Notes: generated by a model from the letters alone, not told the origin. A stretch of DNA of 64,000 nt from an uncultured Erythrobacter sp. (GCA_947502305.1 CANMZA010000001.1:1922001-1986000), one strand, 5' to 3'. Counted from the stretch's first letter, positions 36,709 to 48,813 are shown. Translations and numbers: made by a program.

Positions 36709-37568
36709 CCCGCGTTGGATTTCGCTGGCTGGAGCGCGGTTCGTGCAGTCACCCTGAATTGATGACGATATCAGGGGGCAGTCTGTGCGCGGCTGAATTT
36801 CCCGCTTTGGTCGGCGTGATCACCCATCCGGCGCGCGGCATTTTCCTCTTCGACACCGGCTATGATCCGGCCTTTGATGAGGCGACACAGCCATTTCCTG
36901 AACGGTTTTATCGCTGGGCGACTCCGGTCAAAATTACCGCCGATCAAGAATGGCGCGCTTGGCTGAACGCGCATGATATTGAGGAAAGCGCAATCGCTGG
37001 CACAGTGATCTCGCATTTCCACGGTGACCATGTGGCGGGACTGCGCCGCCTTGCAGACAAGCCGATTTATTGCGCGCGCGCTGGGCTTAATGAATTGCGA
37101 AAACCGGGGCGGTTTGGGCGTGTTCGGCAAGGTTTGCTCCCGGCTTTGGTGCCGCAACATGCCGATGCGCAGGCGCGTTTCTTTGAGGATGCGAAGGCAC
37201 GCCCCCTATCACCGGCATTCGCGCCCTTTGCCGAGGGGCGCGACATATTGGGCGATGGCAGTTTGATGGCCGTCGAACTTCCAGGCCACTGCGCCGGGCA
37301 TTGGGGATTGGCCTTCACTACGCAGCATGGTCAGCCGGTTTTGCTGGCTGCGGACGCGGTGTGGTCGGGGCGATCCATCAAGGAAAACCGCCCGCCCCCG
37401 CGCCTTACGACGGCCCTATTGGGCAACACCAGGAATTACCGCGCAACCTTGAACGTGCTGAGCGCAGCTGCGGCAAACAACCGCGAATTGGCGATCCTAC
37501 CCTCGCATTGCCGTATCAGCGCCAAGGCATTTGCCGCGAATTGCGACGACGCTGATGATGCGTCCTGA
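36705..37568 (+). CDS. Metallo-beta-lactamase-fold hydrolase
   Basis: 287 residues. The two-metal motif is complete: His104-x-His106-x-Asp108-His109 in SHFHGDH, then ELPGHCAGH, the bridging Asp in LLAADAVW and the final His in LPSHC. The look is that of the AHL-lactonase/glyoxalase-II branch, so a thioester or lactone of the pathway may be the substrate. Overlaps the SDR gene by ATGA and the next gene by 14 bases. The family is sure; the substrate is unknown. Confidence 0.9.
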   Translation: MTRVGFRWLERGSCSHPELMTISGGSLCAAEFPALVGVITHPARGIFLFDTGYDPAFDEATQPFPERFYRWATPVKITADQEWRAWLNAHDIEESAIAGTVISHFHGDHVAGLRRLADKPIYCARAGLNELRKPGRFGRVRQGLLPALVPQHADAQARFFEDAKARPLSPAFAPFAEGRDILGDGSLMAVELPGHCAGHWGLAFTTQHGQPVLLAADAVWSGRSIKENRPPPRLTTALLGNTRNYRATLNVLSAAAANNRELAILPSHCRISAKAFAANCDDADDAS

Positions 37569-38859
37569 CTTGATTCTTGCCTCTTGGCTGCGCACGCGGC
37601 GCGCAATGTCGATGGATGCCCCCGCATTGGCCCGGCGGCGGGCACGGCAATGGCGCGCGCTTCAACCGGCTCTTGCCAAGACGCCGGCGCTGGCGGCGTA
37701 TCATGGGCTGAAACTGGCGGATTATCCGATCACCGATACGCATGAATTGCGCGCCGATTATGGAATGTGGAACAGCCTCGGCCTGAGCGACGCCGCCCTG
37801 CGCAGCTTGGCCGATGAAGCAGAATTGAGCGCGCAAACCAATTCTGGGCTAGGCGCTAAGACAGGCGGGCCGAAACACCCAAATAGCGGAGCGATATCGG
37901 CGGGTTGGTCAAGCGGTAGCGGCGGCGGAAATCGCGGTCTGTTTGCGGCAAATATGGCAGAACGCGCCGATTATCTCGGGCAAAGCCTCGCGCGGCTTTT
38001 GCCGGTCCGCGCTCTGCTTCGGCGGCAACGCATTGCGCTGCATTTGCGGGCAAGCAATGCGCTGTATGAAGATGCCCGCAATTCCCGGATCAGTTTCGCG
38101 CATTTCCCCCTGTCGCCGCCGCCAGAGGCAACCGTCGCCGCGCTCAAAGAATGGCAGCCGACCATCCTAATCGCGCCCCCGCACCGGCTGCTGCAATATG
38201 CGAAACTGGGTCTCACCCTCCCCGATATGCGGCATTTGTTTTGCGGCAGCGAACCGGTCAGCGCCGCCGAGAGCGCGTTCCTCGAAGAGCAATTCGGCCT
38301 GCGCCCGCGTGCGATTTATCAGGCAAGCGAAGGGTTCTTGGGCGCAGAGTGCAGTGCCGGGCAATTGCATCTCAACGATCACGCGATCGAGATTGAGTTG
38401 GAGCCTGTGCGCGGCACCGATGGATTTCGTCCCATCATCACCGACTTGCGCCGCAACAGTCAGCCGATTGTCCGCCTGCGCGGCGATGATTATCTTGAAC
38501 TTGCCAGCGCAAAGATGCCGAACATGTGCCCATGCGGATATGGCGGACGCGTGATTGATCCTCCACAAGGGCGAGTCGCGGATATTTGGCATTTACCAGA
38601 CCGGGTCATCACTCCTCCGCAAGTGGTCAGCGCGGTCGAAAACGCAATTGGCGGCGCGGTTGATTGGCAGGCAATCGCCGGGCCAGACGCGGTTCAACTG
38701 CGCCTACGCCCGAACATTCCGGGCCATGTGGGTGAGGCTGCTCGGCAAGCCTTGGCGACCCTTACGGAACGACCTGTCGAACTCGTCCTCAACCTTTCCG
38801 ACTGGCCCGCGCCAAAGCGCCGAAAAGTGGTGTCAGGTGTTGGCTCGACCAATGCCTAA
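37555..38859 (+). CDS. F390-synthetase-related adenylate-forming enzyme
   Basis: 434 residues from ATG 37555 (or the next codon, ATG 37558). It resembles the PaaK/coenzyme F390 synthetase branch of adenylating enzymes: phosphate-binding loop SAGWSSGSGGGNRGLF, ATP motif IYQASEGFLG, GDDYLEL, and a CPCGYGG cysteine knuckle. It should activate a carboxylic acid as an acyl-adenylate and pass it to a thiol or amine. No carrier-protein gene is visible here, so the acceptor is open. Followed by an ATP-grasp gene with an 8-base overlap. Confidence 0.87.
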   Translation: MMRPDLILASWLRTRRAMSMDAPALARRRARQWRALQPALAKTPALAAYHGLKLADYPITDTHELRADYGMWNSLGLSDAALRSLADEAELSAQTNSGLGAKTGGPKHPNSGAISAGWSSGSGGGNRGLFAANMAERADYLGQSLARLLPVRALLRRQRIALHLRASNALYEDARNSRISFAHFPLSPPPEATVAALKEWQPTILIAPPHRLLQYAKLGLTLPDMRHLFCGSEPVSAAESAFLEEQFGLRPRAIYQASEGFLGAECSAGQLHLNDHAIEIELEPVRGTDGFRPIITDLRRNSQPIVRLRGDDYLELASAKMPNMCPCGYGGRVIDPPQGRVADIWHLPDRVITPPQVVSAVENAIGGAVDWQAIAGPDAVQLRLRPNIPGHVGEAARQALATLTERPVELVLNLSDWPAPKRRKVVSGVGSTNA

Positions 38860-40027
38860 AAACGTTCTCATAACCGGCGCGCGATCCGCCGCCGCGCTCG
38901 ATATCGCCCGCGATTTTGCGGCAGAGGGCTGGCAAGTTCACCTCGCTGATAGCGTCCATTCCCGCTTGGCGCGCTGGTCCGCTCTCCCGGCTCGGCACCA
39001 TTCCTATCCGCCGCCTAGGCAAGCGGGCGGTGCCTTTCGTGCGGCCATCGCAGACTTGATCGAGCTTCAAGCCATCGATCTGGTTATCCCTACCTGTGAG
39101 GAAGTGTTTCACCTTGCCCAACCCGGCTTGCACGCGGCGATGGCGGGGCGATTATTTGCGCCCAAATTCGCCCAATTGGCGATGCTCCATGACAAGCTCG
39201 CATTTGCCCGTGCTTGCGAAGACTGGGGGCTGTGCGTGCCGGAGAGTCGCCCGATTGAAACGCAGAACAGTCTTGAGGATTTTCAGGCAGAAAGCCGCAA
39301 ATGGGTATTCAAATCGCGCTTTGGGCGGTTTGGCGAAGCCACAATCATCGCGCCCAGCCAAGCCGAATTGAAGCAGATTGATTTTGGGGCAGATCAAAAC
39401 TGGATGGCACAAAGGCTCATCCGCGGCGATGAGGTCTGTTTGCATGCAGCGGCGCATCGCGGGGAACTGGTGCATTTTGCCGCCTACACTTCCAATTGGC
39501 GATTGTCTGGCGGGGCTTGCTATGCGTTTGAACCGCTTGATCCGAACCGCACCGCAATGCTGCGCGGTCTTGCTGCGCGGCTTGTTGAGGCAGGATCGCT
39601 GCACGGCCAATTTGGGTTTGACGCGATCATTCCGCCGGGCGGTGAACCGCATTTTCTGGAATGCAATCCGCGCGCGACCAGCGGCGTTCATTTGATGACA
39701 GGCGGCGGACAATTGGCCCGCGCGGTGGCGGACGGAACGCCTGCGCCTATGCCCGCGCTTTCTGGTGAGCCAAGAACCTCTTATCTCGCCCCGGCCATGC
39801 TGTTTTTCGGCACCAGGCGGGCGATCATGTCCGGGCGGCCGCGCGAATGGGTGCGCATTTTCACAAACGGCACGGACGCCATCACACGGCCCGGCGACCG
39901 CCTGCCCGCTCTCGGCGCCGCGCTCGATACCGCGCATTTTGCCGTCACCGGATTACGGCGCGGGATTTCCACCAGCGCGGCGACGACGTACGATATTGAA
40001 TGGAACGGCGAGGAATTTGAACCATGA
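38852..40027 (+). CDS. ATP-grasp ligase (carboxylate-amine/thiol type)
   Basis: 391 residues from ATG 38852; the open frame runs further upstream but there overlaps the adenylating enzyme. The N-terminal Rossmann-like start VLITGARSAAALDIARDF is followed by the ATP-grasp fold: WVFKSRFGRFGEATII, QRLIRGDEVCLHA and the metal-binding GFDAIIPPGGEPHFLECNPRATSG. The enzyme should join a carboxylate to an amine or thiol through an acyl-phosphate. Two acid-activating enzymes in a row (this and the preceding one) suggest a product with an amide or ester bond. Substrate unknown. Confidence 0.88.
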   Translation: MPKNVLITGARSAAALDIARDFAAEGWQVHLADSVHSRLARWSALPARHHSYPPPRQAGGAFRAAIADLIELQAIDLVIPTCEEVFHLAQPGLHAAMAGRLFAPKFAQLAMLHDKLAFARACEDWGLCVPESRPIETQNSLEDFQAESRKWVFKSRFGRFGEATIIAPSQAELKQIDFGADQNWMAQRLIRGDEVCLHAAAHRGELVHFAAYTSNWRLSGGACYAFEPLDPNRTAMLRGLAARLVEAGSLHGQFGFDAIIPPGGEPHFLECNPRATSGVHLMTGGGQLARAVADGTPAPMPALSGEPRTSYLAPAMLFFGTRRAIMSGRPREWVRIFTNGTDAITRPGDRLPALGAALDTAHFAVTGLRRGISTSAATTYDIEWNGEEFEP

Positions 40028-41073
40028 GCTTTCCCGATGCAGTTTCAAACGCTTGGCACATGGTTGCCCTCTCACGCGACCTAAAGCGTGGCGGTGTGCG
40101 CAAGGTCACGCTTTGCAACACGCCGATTGCGCTGTTCCGCAGCGAATCAGGGGGCGAATTAGGACGCGAAACTGGAATTGGCGCGCTGATCGACCGCTGC
40201 CCGCACCGCAATTACCCCTTATCGGAAGGGCGCGTGTATAAAGGCGCCCTCGAATGCCCATATCACGGTTGGCGATTTGGCGCGGATGGCGCTTGCAAAC
40301 AGGTCCCCGGTTGCGCCGCGCAAACCGCTGACGACACACGCCTGAACGCGCGGGCGCTTCGCGTGTATGAGGCACATGGGGCAATCTTTGTGACTCTATC
40401 AGATAGCGCCCCGGATCAACCCGACTTGCCGCCCGACTTTGGAAACCCCCAGCTCGATCATTTCTGGTGGCAACAAGGCACATGGAAAGGCCGCGCCTTT
40501 GATGCGATTGAGAACGTTATGGACCCGTTCCACACCAACCATTTGCATCACGGGTTTATCCGCCGCCGCGACATACGCTTGCCCGTCAAATTGCTCGTCA
40601 CCAGCTATGCCGATGGGATCGAGATGGCGATTGAACAGACGCAGCCCGATCTGGGCCTGATGTCGCGGTTTCTGGAACGAGACCGCAGCCGCAGCATCTC
40701 CCGCTATTACGCGCCAAGCACAGTGCAGGCACGGTGGGAGGGCGAAACGAAATTGACCCTGTGCGTAACGGCGATTTTCACTCCGGCCACCGATGGCACA
40801 TTTACCCCATTTGCGCGGTTTTCGACGCCCAAAGACATGGCAAAGGGCATGGCGCCGGGCTGGTTGAAACAGGCCGCCATCCGCCTGTTTCTGGCCCCAG
40901 TGGTCGCGCAAGACCGCCGCGCTCTGGAACGTCAATACGGCGTGATGGAGCATTTTGGTCACCCCAAATTCACCAGCGGCCCCGGCGATATTCTAGGCGG
41001 GCGGCTGCATCAATTGTGGCAGGGTCAAAGGCTGGAGCCGGGCAGCGATCCTGCGGCCGAAGCAATGCTGTGA
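40024..41073 (+). CDS. Rieske non-haem iron oxygenase
   Basis: 349 residues. The Rieske cluster motif is Cys59-x-His61 (DRCPHRNY) and Cys78-x2-His81 (ECPYHGW). The mononuclear iron site is Asp167-x2-His170-x4-His175 in NVMDPFHTNHLHHG, and a later Asp lies in VVAQDRRALE. Such oxygenases hydroxylate, demethylate or desaturate. As the last core gene of the operon it may perform a late tailoring step. It overlaps the ATP-grasp gene by ATGA; no ferredoxin or reductase lies beside it, so electron partners must come from elsewhere. Confidence 0.92.
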   Translation: MSFPDAVSNAWHMVALSRDLKRGGVRKVTLCNTPIALFRSESGGELGRETGIGALIDRCPHRNYPLSEGRVYKGALECPYHGWRFGADGACKQVPGCAAQTADDTRLNARALRVYEAHGAIFVTLSDSAPDQPDLPPDFGNPQLDHFWWQQGTWKGRAFDAIENVMDPFHTNHLHHGFIRRRDIRLPVKLLVTSYADGIEMAIEQTQPDLGLMSRFLERDRSRSISRYYAPSTVQARWEGETKLTLCVTAIFTPATDGTFTPFARFSTPKDMAKGMAPGWLKQAAIRLFLAPVVAQDRRALERQYGVMEHFGHPKFTSGPGDILGGRLHQLWQGQRLEPGSDPAAEAML

Positions 41074-41134
41074 CCTAGCGCGGGAGCCTCCAGCGCGGAT
41101 TGCAGCTGGCGGCAAAAACTGTAACAACCCGCCC

Positions 41135-41869
41135 ATGCACTTGTTCGAAGCTCTCATCGTGCTGCACGTCATAACCGGCGCGACCGGGTTGATTGCATTT
41201 TGGGTGCCGATTGCGACGCGCAAAGGTGCCCAAAGCCACCGCAAATGGGGCCGCATTGCTTGCTATGCCTTTATGGGCGCAGGCGCGCTGGCGGCGGCGA
41301 TGGCGATGCTGTCGCTTTATGCGCCAGAAGGCCGGCACCCGACCATCACTGACCGCACAGTTTTTGAAGGGCTGTTCGTCTGGATGATGCTGTTTCTGGG
41401 GCTGCTCACGATTGGCTTTGCCGATTACGGGCTGAGCGTGGTCAGACATGCGCGGGATCGGCTCGCTTTGCGCGGCGCGCGTTATCAGGCGGTGATGATC
41501 AGTGTGATCCTATCGGCACTATGGTGCGGATATTTTGGCGTGCAGATCGGCAATGCTTTGATGATTGCGGTCGCGTTTCTGGGGGTGACGGCCATGGCGC
41601 TGCAACAGAAATTCATCTGGCAGCGCGCCGATCCGGGCCCCAAAGATTATGTCGACGAACATTTTCGCGCGCTGATTGGGATGGGTATTTCGGCCTACAC
41701 CGCCTTTATGTCGGTTGGCCTGATCCGGTGGGTGCCGGAGGAGGTTTTCAACCCGCTCATTTGGGCCGGGCCGAGCATTGTCGGGGTCAGCCTCATCATC
41801 GGCTTCACACTGCAAATCAAACGCAAGCAGCGTTCAAAAATCGCGCCCCACTCTAATCCGAGTATCTAA
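41135..41869 (+). CDS. Seven-helix membrane protein, DUF2306-like
   Basis: 244 residues with about six to seven hydrophobic helices and short polar loops; it begins LFEALIVLHVITGATGLIAFWVPIATRKGAQSHRKWGR. His residues in the first helix and in the HRKWG loop recall DUF2306/cytochrome-like membrane proteins, but I cannot name a function. It starts 61 bp after the Rieske gene on the same strand and may belong to that operon, perhaps as a membrane electron or export partner. Convergent with the PiuC-like gene. Confidence 0.7.
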   Translation: MHLFEALIVLHVITGATGLIAFWVPIATRKGAQSHRKWGRIACYAFMGAGALAAAMAMLSLYAPEGRHPTITDRTVFEGLFVWMMLFLGLLTIGFADYGLSVVRHARDRLALRGARYQAVMISVILSALWCGYFGVQIGNALMIAVAFLGVTAMALQQKFIWQRADPGPKDYVDEHFRALIGMGISAYTAFMSVGLIRWVPEEVFNPLIWAGPSIVGVSLIIGFTLQIKRKQRSKIAPHSNPSI

Positions 41870-42543
41870 GCCCCGCCCCACATGCGCAGGAGGTTGGCGA
41901 TGCTCTTATCCAAGGTCAGCAACTCAGAAGCGCCGCTGGTCAGGTTTTGGCGCAAAGTGACCCGTAAATTTTCCAGATCGAACAGCATTTCGCGCTGGGC
42001 CGGGTCACGGATCAGGCTTTCAATCCAACCGATACAGACTATCCGCTGTCCGCTGGTGACAGGTCGCACTTCGTGGATACTGGTGGAGGGATAGAGGACC
42101 AATTCCCCCGCTTTGCCCTTGATACGCTGCGTCATTCCGGCGGCGTGGACGACCAATTCGCCGCCTTCATATTCGTCTGGATCATTGAGGAACAGCGTGA
42201 AGGAAATATCGGTGCGTATCCGCCCCTCTCCTGTACCCATCAGGGCATTATCGACATGCGTGCCGTAATGCCCGCCATCTGCCGTTCGGCTGATCATCGG
42301 CGCGGAAATTCGGCGCGGGCGCGCCGCGGCTTTGACCACGGCGTTTTCTGCGATGATGGGCACCAGCGCATCGCGCATTTTGCGGCCCGCCGCATCGCTC
42401 ATCACTGCTTGCTCATTGACCTTCACTTCGCGCGCGGCGGTGCCAGCGGTTTCGCGCCCATCGCGCCACGTTAATTCGCCAAGCCCCGCGCGCAGATCGG
42501 CGATCATTTGCGCGTCTTGGATCGCAGCAATGCTCAAGATCAT
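41866..42543 (-). CDS. PiuC/PKHD-type Fe(II)/2-oxoglutarate-dependent hydroxylase
   Basis: 225 residues. The facial triad is visible as HVD (YGTHVDNAL) and the distal His in TSIHEVRPV, with the 2-oxoglutarate Arg in QRIVCIGWIES. These proteins (YbiX/PiuC family) are often linked to iron uptake, though no TonB receptor gene is adjacent here. Convergent with the preceding membrane-protein gene, overlapping its end by 4 bases. Confidence 0.92.
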   Translation of the reverse strand: MILSIAAIQDAQMIADLRAGLGELTWRDGRETAGTAAREVKVNEQAVMSDAAGRKMRDALVPIIAENAVVKAAARPRRISAPMISRTADGGHYGTHVDNALMGTGEGRIRTDISFTLFLNDPDEYEGGELVVHAAGMTQRIKGKAGELVLYPSTSIHEVRPVTSGQRIVCIGWIESLIRDPAQREMLFDLENLRVTLRQNLTSGASELLTLDKSIANLLRMWGGA

Positions 42544-42616
42544 GGCGGTTTCCTCAAACTCGGCCCAAAATGGCCACGGATTGATTGCGTTAGCGGCGGC
42601 GCGCGGTAATGTTTAG

Positions 42617-43531
<915 letters not shown>

Positions 43532-43628
43532 GCGCGCCTGTGCGCCCGTGCGCCTGTGTGGATATCGGCGGTGAATTAGTGGTGATGCGTTCTTCCAATC
43601 ATTCTGCGAAGCGGGCATAGGCGCAGAC

Positions 43629-44912
43629 ATGCATGATATCCGGTTGATCCGAGATGACCCTGAAGGGTTTGATAAAGGTCTGGCGCGGCGCGGGGCGGCC
43701 CCTGCTTCTTCGGCGATTTTGGCGCTGGACGAGGAACGCCGCGCGCTTTCCACACAGCTGCAAGAGGCGCAAAGCCGCCGCAACGAAGCCTCCAAGGCGA
43801 TCGGCGCGGCAATGGGCAAAGGCGACAAAGACACGGCTGAGGCGCTGAAGGCGGAAGTGGCTGCGATTAAGCAGTCAATGCCGGGTCTGGAAGAGCGCGA
43901 GCGCGCGCTTGGCGAGGAACTGCAAAACGCGCTGGCCGTGATCCCCAATGTGCCCTTTGACGATGTGCCTGCAGGCGAAGACGAAGCCGGCAATGTCGAG
44001 ATTTCGAGTTGGGGTGAGAAGCCGAGCTTTGATTTCACCCCAAAGGAACACGCCGATTTTGCGCCTGATCTGGGCATGGATTTTGAAACCGGCGCGCTGC
44101 TATCTGGCGCGCGCTTTACCTTCCTGCGCGGCGATATGGCGCGGCTTCACCGAGCGCTGGGTCAATTTATGATTGATCGGCAGGTCAGCGAATATGGCTA
44201 CACCGAATGCGCGCCACCCGTTTTGGTGCGTGATGAGGCGATGTATGGCACGGACAAATTGCCGAAATTTGCCGAGGATAGTTTTCGCACAACAGACGAC
44301 CGCTGGCTGATCCCAACCTCAGAAGTTTCCCTCACCGCGAGCGTGATGGGGCAGATCTTGGACGAAGCCGCTTTGCCCATCCGGCTCACTGCGCTCACCC
44401 AATGTTTCCGCAGCGAAGCAGGCTCCGCAGGCCGCGACACGCGCGGGTTCATTCGGCAACATCAATTTGAGAAATGCGAATTGGTCAGCATCGTCAAACC
44501 TGAAGACAGCGAGGCAGAGCATGAGCGGATGGTCAAAGCCGCTGAAAGTGTTCTCGAAGCGCTAAGCCTGCCCTATCGCAAGATGTTGCTGTGCACCGGC
44601 GATATGGGCTTTGGCGCGCGCAAAACTTACGATTTGGAGGTCTGGCTGCCCGGCCAAGACGCCTATCGCGAGATCAGCTCTTGTTCCAACACCGGCGATT
44701 TTCAGGCGCTCCGGATGAAGACCCGTTACCGTGTTGCTGGCGAGAAGAAGAAGACCGCGCCGGTTCATACATTGAACGGTTCTGGTCTGGCGGTTGGCCG
44801 GACATTGGTGGCGGTGATCGAAAATTATCAGCAAGCCGATGGCAGTGTCCTCGTACCCGAGGCGCTGTCCCCCTATATGGGCGGGATCACGAAGCTGGAG
44901 CCAGCCGCTTAA
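43629..44912 (+). CDS. serS: Seryl-tRNA synthetase
   Basis: 427 residues, class II synthetase. The N-terminal [22 protein letters not shown] leads into the long coiled-coil arm (about 35-105). Motif 2 is [26 protein letters not shown] (shown in part by FRSEAGSAG and RQHQFEKCE), and motif 3 is near [15 protein letters not shown]. Charges tRNA-Ser and tRNA-Sec in the cytoplasm. Its stop overlaps the surE start (TAATG). Confidence 0.98.
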   Translation: MHDIRLIRDDPEGFDKGLARRGAAPASSAILALDEERRALSTQLQEAQSRRNEASKAIGAAMGKGDKDTAEALKAEVAAIKQSMPGLEERERALGEELQNALAVIPNVPFDDVPAGEDEAGNVEISSWGEKPSFDFTPKEHADFAPDLGMDFETGALLSGARFTFLRGDMARLHRALGQFMIDRQVSEYGYTECAPPVLVRDEAMYGTDKLPKFAEDSFRTTDDRWLIPTSEVSLTASVMGQILDEAALPIRLTALTQCFRSEAGSAGRDTRGFIRQHQFEKCELVSIVKPEDSEAEHERMVKAAESVLEALSLPYRKMLLCTGDMGFGARKTYDLEVWLPGQDAYREISSCSNTGDFQALRMKTRYRVAGEKKKTAPVHTLNGSGLAVGRTLVAVIENYQQADGSVLVPEALSPYMGGITKLEPAA

Positions 44913-45676
44913 TGCGCATACTCATCACCAATGACGACGGCATTCACGCGCCGGGCCTTGCGGTGTTGGAAGAACTCGCGCGGGAATTTTCCGATGATAT
45001 TTGGGTTTGCGCTCCGTCGGAAGAACAATCGGGTGCGGGCCATTCACTGACGCTCAACCGTCCGGTGCGTTTGCAGAAGTTTGGTGAGCGCCGATATGCC
45101 GTCACAGGCACGCCGACCGACAGCGTGATGATGGCTCTGCGTGAGGTGATGGATGGGCCGCCCGATCTGATCCTTTCCGGCGTCAATCGCGGAGCCAATC
45201 TGGGCGATGACGTCACCTATTCCGGCACCGTTTCCGCCGCCATAGAAGGCGCGCTGGCGGGCATTCGGGCAATCGCGTTTTCGCAAGTTTACAGCGCCAA
45301 AACCGCCGGCACAGACAGCGAATTTGCCGCGGCGCGCGCATGGGGGGCGAAAGTAATCAAGCCGCTGCTTGATGCCAGTTTTGCCGAACGCACGCTGATC
45401 AATGTCAATTTCCCGCCGCTTGCACCAGATGACGTCAAAGGCATCAGAGTGGTGCGCCAAGGGTTCCACGATTATTCCCGCGGTTCCATCGTCGAAGGGA
45501 AGGACCCGCGCGGACAACGTTATTTCTGGTTCGGCCTGCACGCGATTGAACACACGCCCCGCCATGACACCGACTTAGAAGCAATCGATGACGGCTATAT
45601 CGCGGTGACCCCGTTGCAGCTTGATTTCACCCATGACGCCAGCATCGCGGTGCTGACGGACCGGTTCGCGGATTGA
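44912..45676 (+). CDS. surE: 5'/3'-nucleotidase SurE
   Basis: 254 residues from ATG 44912, sharing one base with the serS stop; the open frame continues upstream inside serS but that is not used. The metal site starts ITNDDGIHAPGL, with SGVNRGANLGDD and YSGTVSAAIEG further on. Divalent-metal phosphatase acting on nucleoside monophosphates, tied to stationary-phase survival. Forms the usual serS-surE pair of alphaproteobacteria. Confidence 0.97.
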   Translation: MRILITNDDGIHAPGLAVLEELAREFSDDIWVCAPSEEQSGAGHSLTLNRPVRLQKFGERRYAVTGTPTDSVMMALREVMDGPPDLILSGVNRGANLGDDVTYSGTVSAAIEGALAGIRAIAFSQVYSAKTAGTDSEFAAARAWGAKVIKPLLDASFAERTLINVNFPPLAPDDVKGIRVVRQGFHDYSRGSIVEGKDPRGQRYFWFGLHAIEHTPRHDTDLEAIDDGYIAVTPLQLDFTHDASIAVLTDRFAD

Positions 45677-45698
45677 TCGGGCACGGATAGGCAGGATC

Positions 45699-46796
45699 AT
45701 GGCAAAACGCGAAACCGACCAGATATTCTCGGCCAAACCTGAAAAGCGCGCCGCCGCGCGCAAGTTCAAACCTCTGCGCCGCGCCGTCAAAATTCCAATC
45801 TGGGGCGACCTGTCCATTCGCCTCGGCGCGGCCTTAATTCTCATCATGATCGTCGTGATGATCCATTGGTTCGACCGCGGCGGCCTGGTCGACAGCGTCG
45901 ATGGCGAAGTCAGCTTCCTCGACATCGTCTATTTCACCATGATTTCGATCACCACGACCGGCTTTGGCGACATCGCCCCGGTGACCGACCGCGCACGATT
46001 GGTGGAGGCCGTTATCGTCACCCCGATCCGATTTGCGGTGTTTTTCATCTTCGTAGGAACCGCCTACAATTTCATCATCAAGCGCAGCTGGGAGAAGTGG
46101 CGCATGGCGCGTATTCAAGAGCAACTTTCGGGTCATGTCGTCGTGCTCGGCTATGGCATTTCTGGCTCGCAAAGCGTTGAGGAACTGATCGAGCGCGGCA
46201 CAGACGCGAACGATATCGTGGTTGTCGACCCAAGCGAGGACCGGCTGGCTGAGGCGGAGAAGCTGGGCGTGAACGTGATGGCCGCCGATGCCACGCGCGA
46301 TGAGACGCTGAAGGCTGTCCGCATCGAAGAAGCGCAAACCGTGCTGGTATCCGCAGGCCGCGATGACACGTCGATCCTGATCGTTCTCACCGTTCGCCAC
46401 CTTGCCCCTAAAGTTCCCATTAGCGTCGTCGTGCGCGCCGACGATAACGAATTGCTCGCCCGGCAAGCTGGCGCGAACAACGTCATCAATCCGGTGCGCT
46501 TTACCGGTCTGTTGCTAGCAGGCAGCGCAAAGGGCGCGCATATTGCCGACTATCTCGCCGACCTCGCCTCCGTCTCTGGCCGCGTCCAATTGGTCGAACG
46601 GGTCGTGCGAGAGGAGGAATGCGGATGCTCCATCTCTGACCTCACCAGCGGCGGCCGCGGCCTTCGCATTTACCGCAATGGCCGCGCGATCGGCTATTGG
46701 GAGGATGAATGCGAAAACCTGCAGGCAGGCGATGTCATTGTCGAAATCGTACCGACCGAAAATGGCACCACAAGCGGTGACGGGCATCCTGGTTAG
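45699..46796 (+). CDS. Potassium channel with RCK (TrkA-N) domain
   Basis: 365 residues. Two membrane segments (about 45-65 and 110-135) flank a pore with the selectivity filter TTTGFGD, typical of two-helix K+ channels. A cytoplasmic RCK/TrkA-N domain follows (VVVLGYGISGSQS, Rossmann-like, about 150-290) and a short C-terminal TrkA-C-like region. It gates K+ across the inner membrane according to a nucleotide or ion ligand. It starts 22 bp after surE, probably the same operon. Confidence 0.92.
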   Translation: MAKRETDQIFSAKPEKRAAARKFKPLRRAVKIPIWGDLSIRLGAALILIMIVVMIHWFDRGGLVDSVDGEVSFLDIVYFTMISITTTGFGDIAPVTDRARLVEAVIVTPIRFAVFFIFVGTAYNFIIKRSWEKWRMARIQEQLSGHVVVLGYGISGSQSVEELIERGTDANDIVVVDPSEDRLAEAEKLGVNVMAADATRDETLKAVRIEEAQTVLVSAGRDDTSILIVLTVRHLAPKVPISVVVRADDNELLARQAGANNVINPVRFTGLLLAGSAKGAHIADYLADLASVSGRVQLVERVVREEECGCSISDLTSGGRGLRIYRNGRAIGYWEDECENLQAGDVIVEIVPTENGTTSGDGHPG

Positions 46797-46910
46797 CGCC
46801 TCAGGCGCCGGCATTCGCATCCGCTCATTTGGCTATCCTCGCATAAGCTCGGGCGCGCGGTCGCGCTTGCGGCCCTTTTGGCCGATTTCGGCAAGTAAGC
46901 CCACGCGCCG

Positions 46911-47309
46911 TCACAGGAACAGCAAAAACACACCCCCCATTGCGGCCATGCCAAGGATGAAGTGCCCGGCATCAATCGCGAACAATTTGCCCGATTTACG
47001 CTGATACAGGTAATTGATCCCCACCGCCGGGATCATCACGCCCACGGCGAAACCCACCGACATCATCATCACCACATGCGGCGCCGCACCCGTGCGCGCG
47101 ATCAGGTGCCACAGCACCATCGCGATCAGCATTTCAAACAGGAATGTCAGCCCAAAGATCAGCGCCATATTGCCGCTTTGTACGTCGTCATCCGACATGC
47201 CCGCCGCCGCTTGCCACGCTTTGCCAAACAACACGCCATACCAGATCGCGCCAACGGCGAAGAACGCCGCCGCTCCGGCTAGCACCGGCCATAATGCAAA
47301 ATCACCCAT
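46911..47309 (-). CDS. DUF1761 membrane protein
   Basis: 132 residues with four hydrophobic helices. The start is ATG 47309, seven bases after GGAGG; an upstream ATG at 47315 is too close to that site. AIWYGVLFGKAWQ and the GINYLYQRKS stretch fit DUF1761. Inner-membrane protein of unknown function. Convergent with the K+ channel gene and divergent from rimO. Confidence 0.85.
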   Translation of the reverse strand: MGDFALWPVLAGAAAFFAVGAIWYGVLFGKAWQAAAGMSDDDVQSGNMALIFGLTFLFEMLIAMVLWHLIARTGAAPHVVMMMSVGFAVGVMIPAVGINYLYQRKSGKLFAIDAGHFILGMAAMGGVFLLFL

Positions 47310-47412
47310 GATCATTCCTCCCTCATGCGCCCCTATGCATCCTTGCTAGCGCAGGGCGCGGATGTAGGAAAGCTGGCGTTCGGGCCGCGCCTTGTGTAGG
47401 GGCGCAGCGTTT

Positions 47413-48813
<1,401 letters not shown>

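Noticed and set aside
34706..38859. The KAS III operon as a standard oleABCD olefin cluster
   Set aside because: The hydrolase is not an alpha/beta-hydrolase, the ligase is not the OleC type, and an ATP-grasp and a Rieske gene are added.
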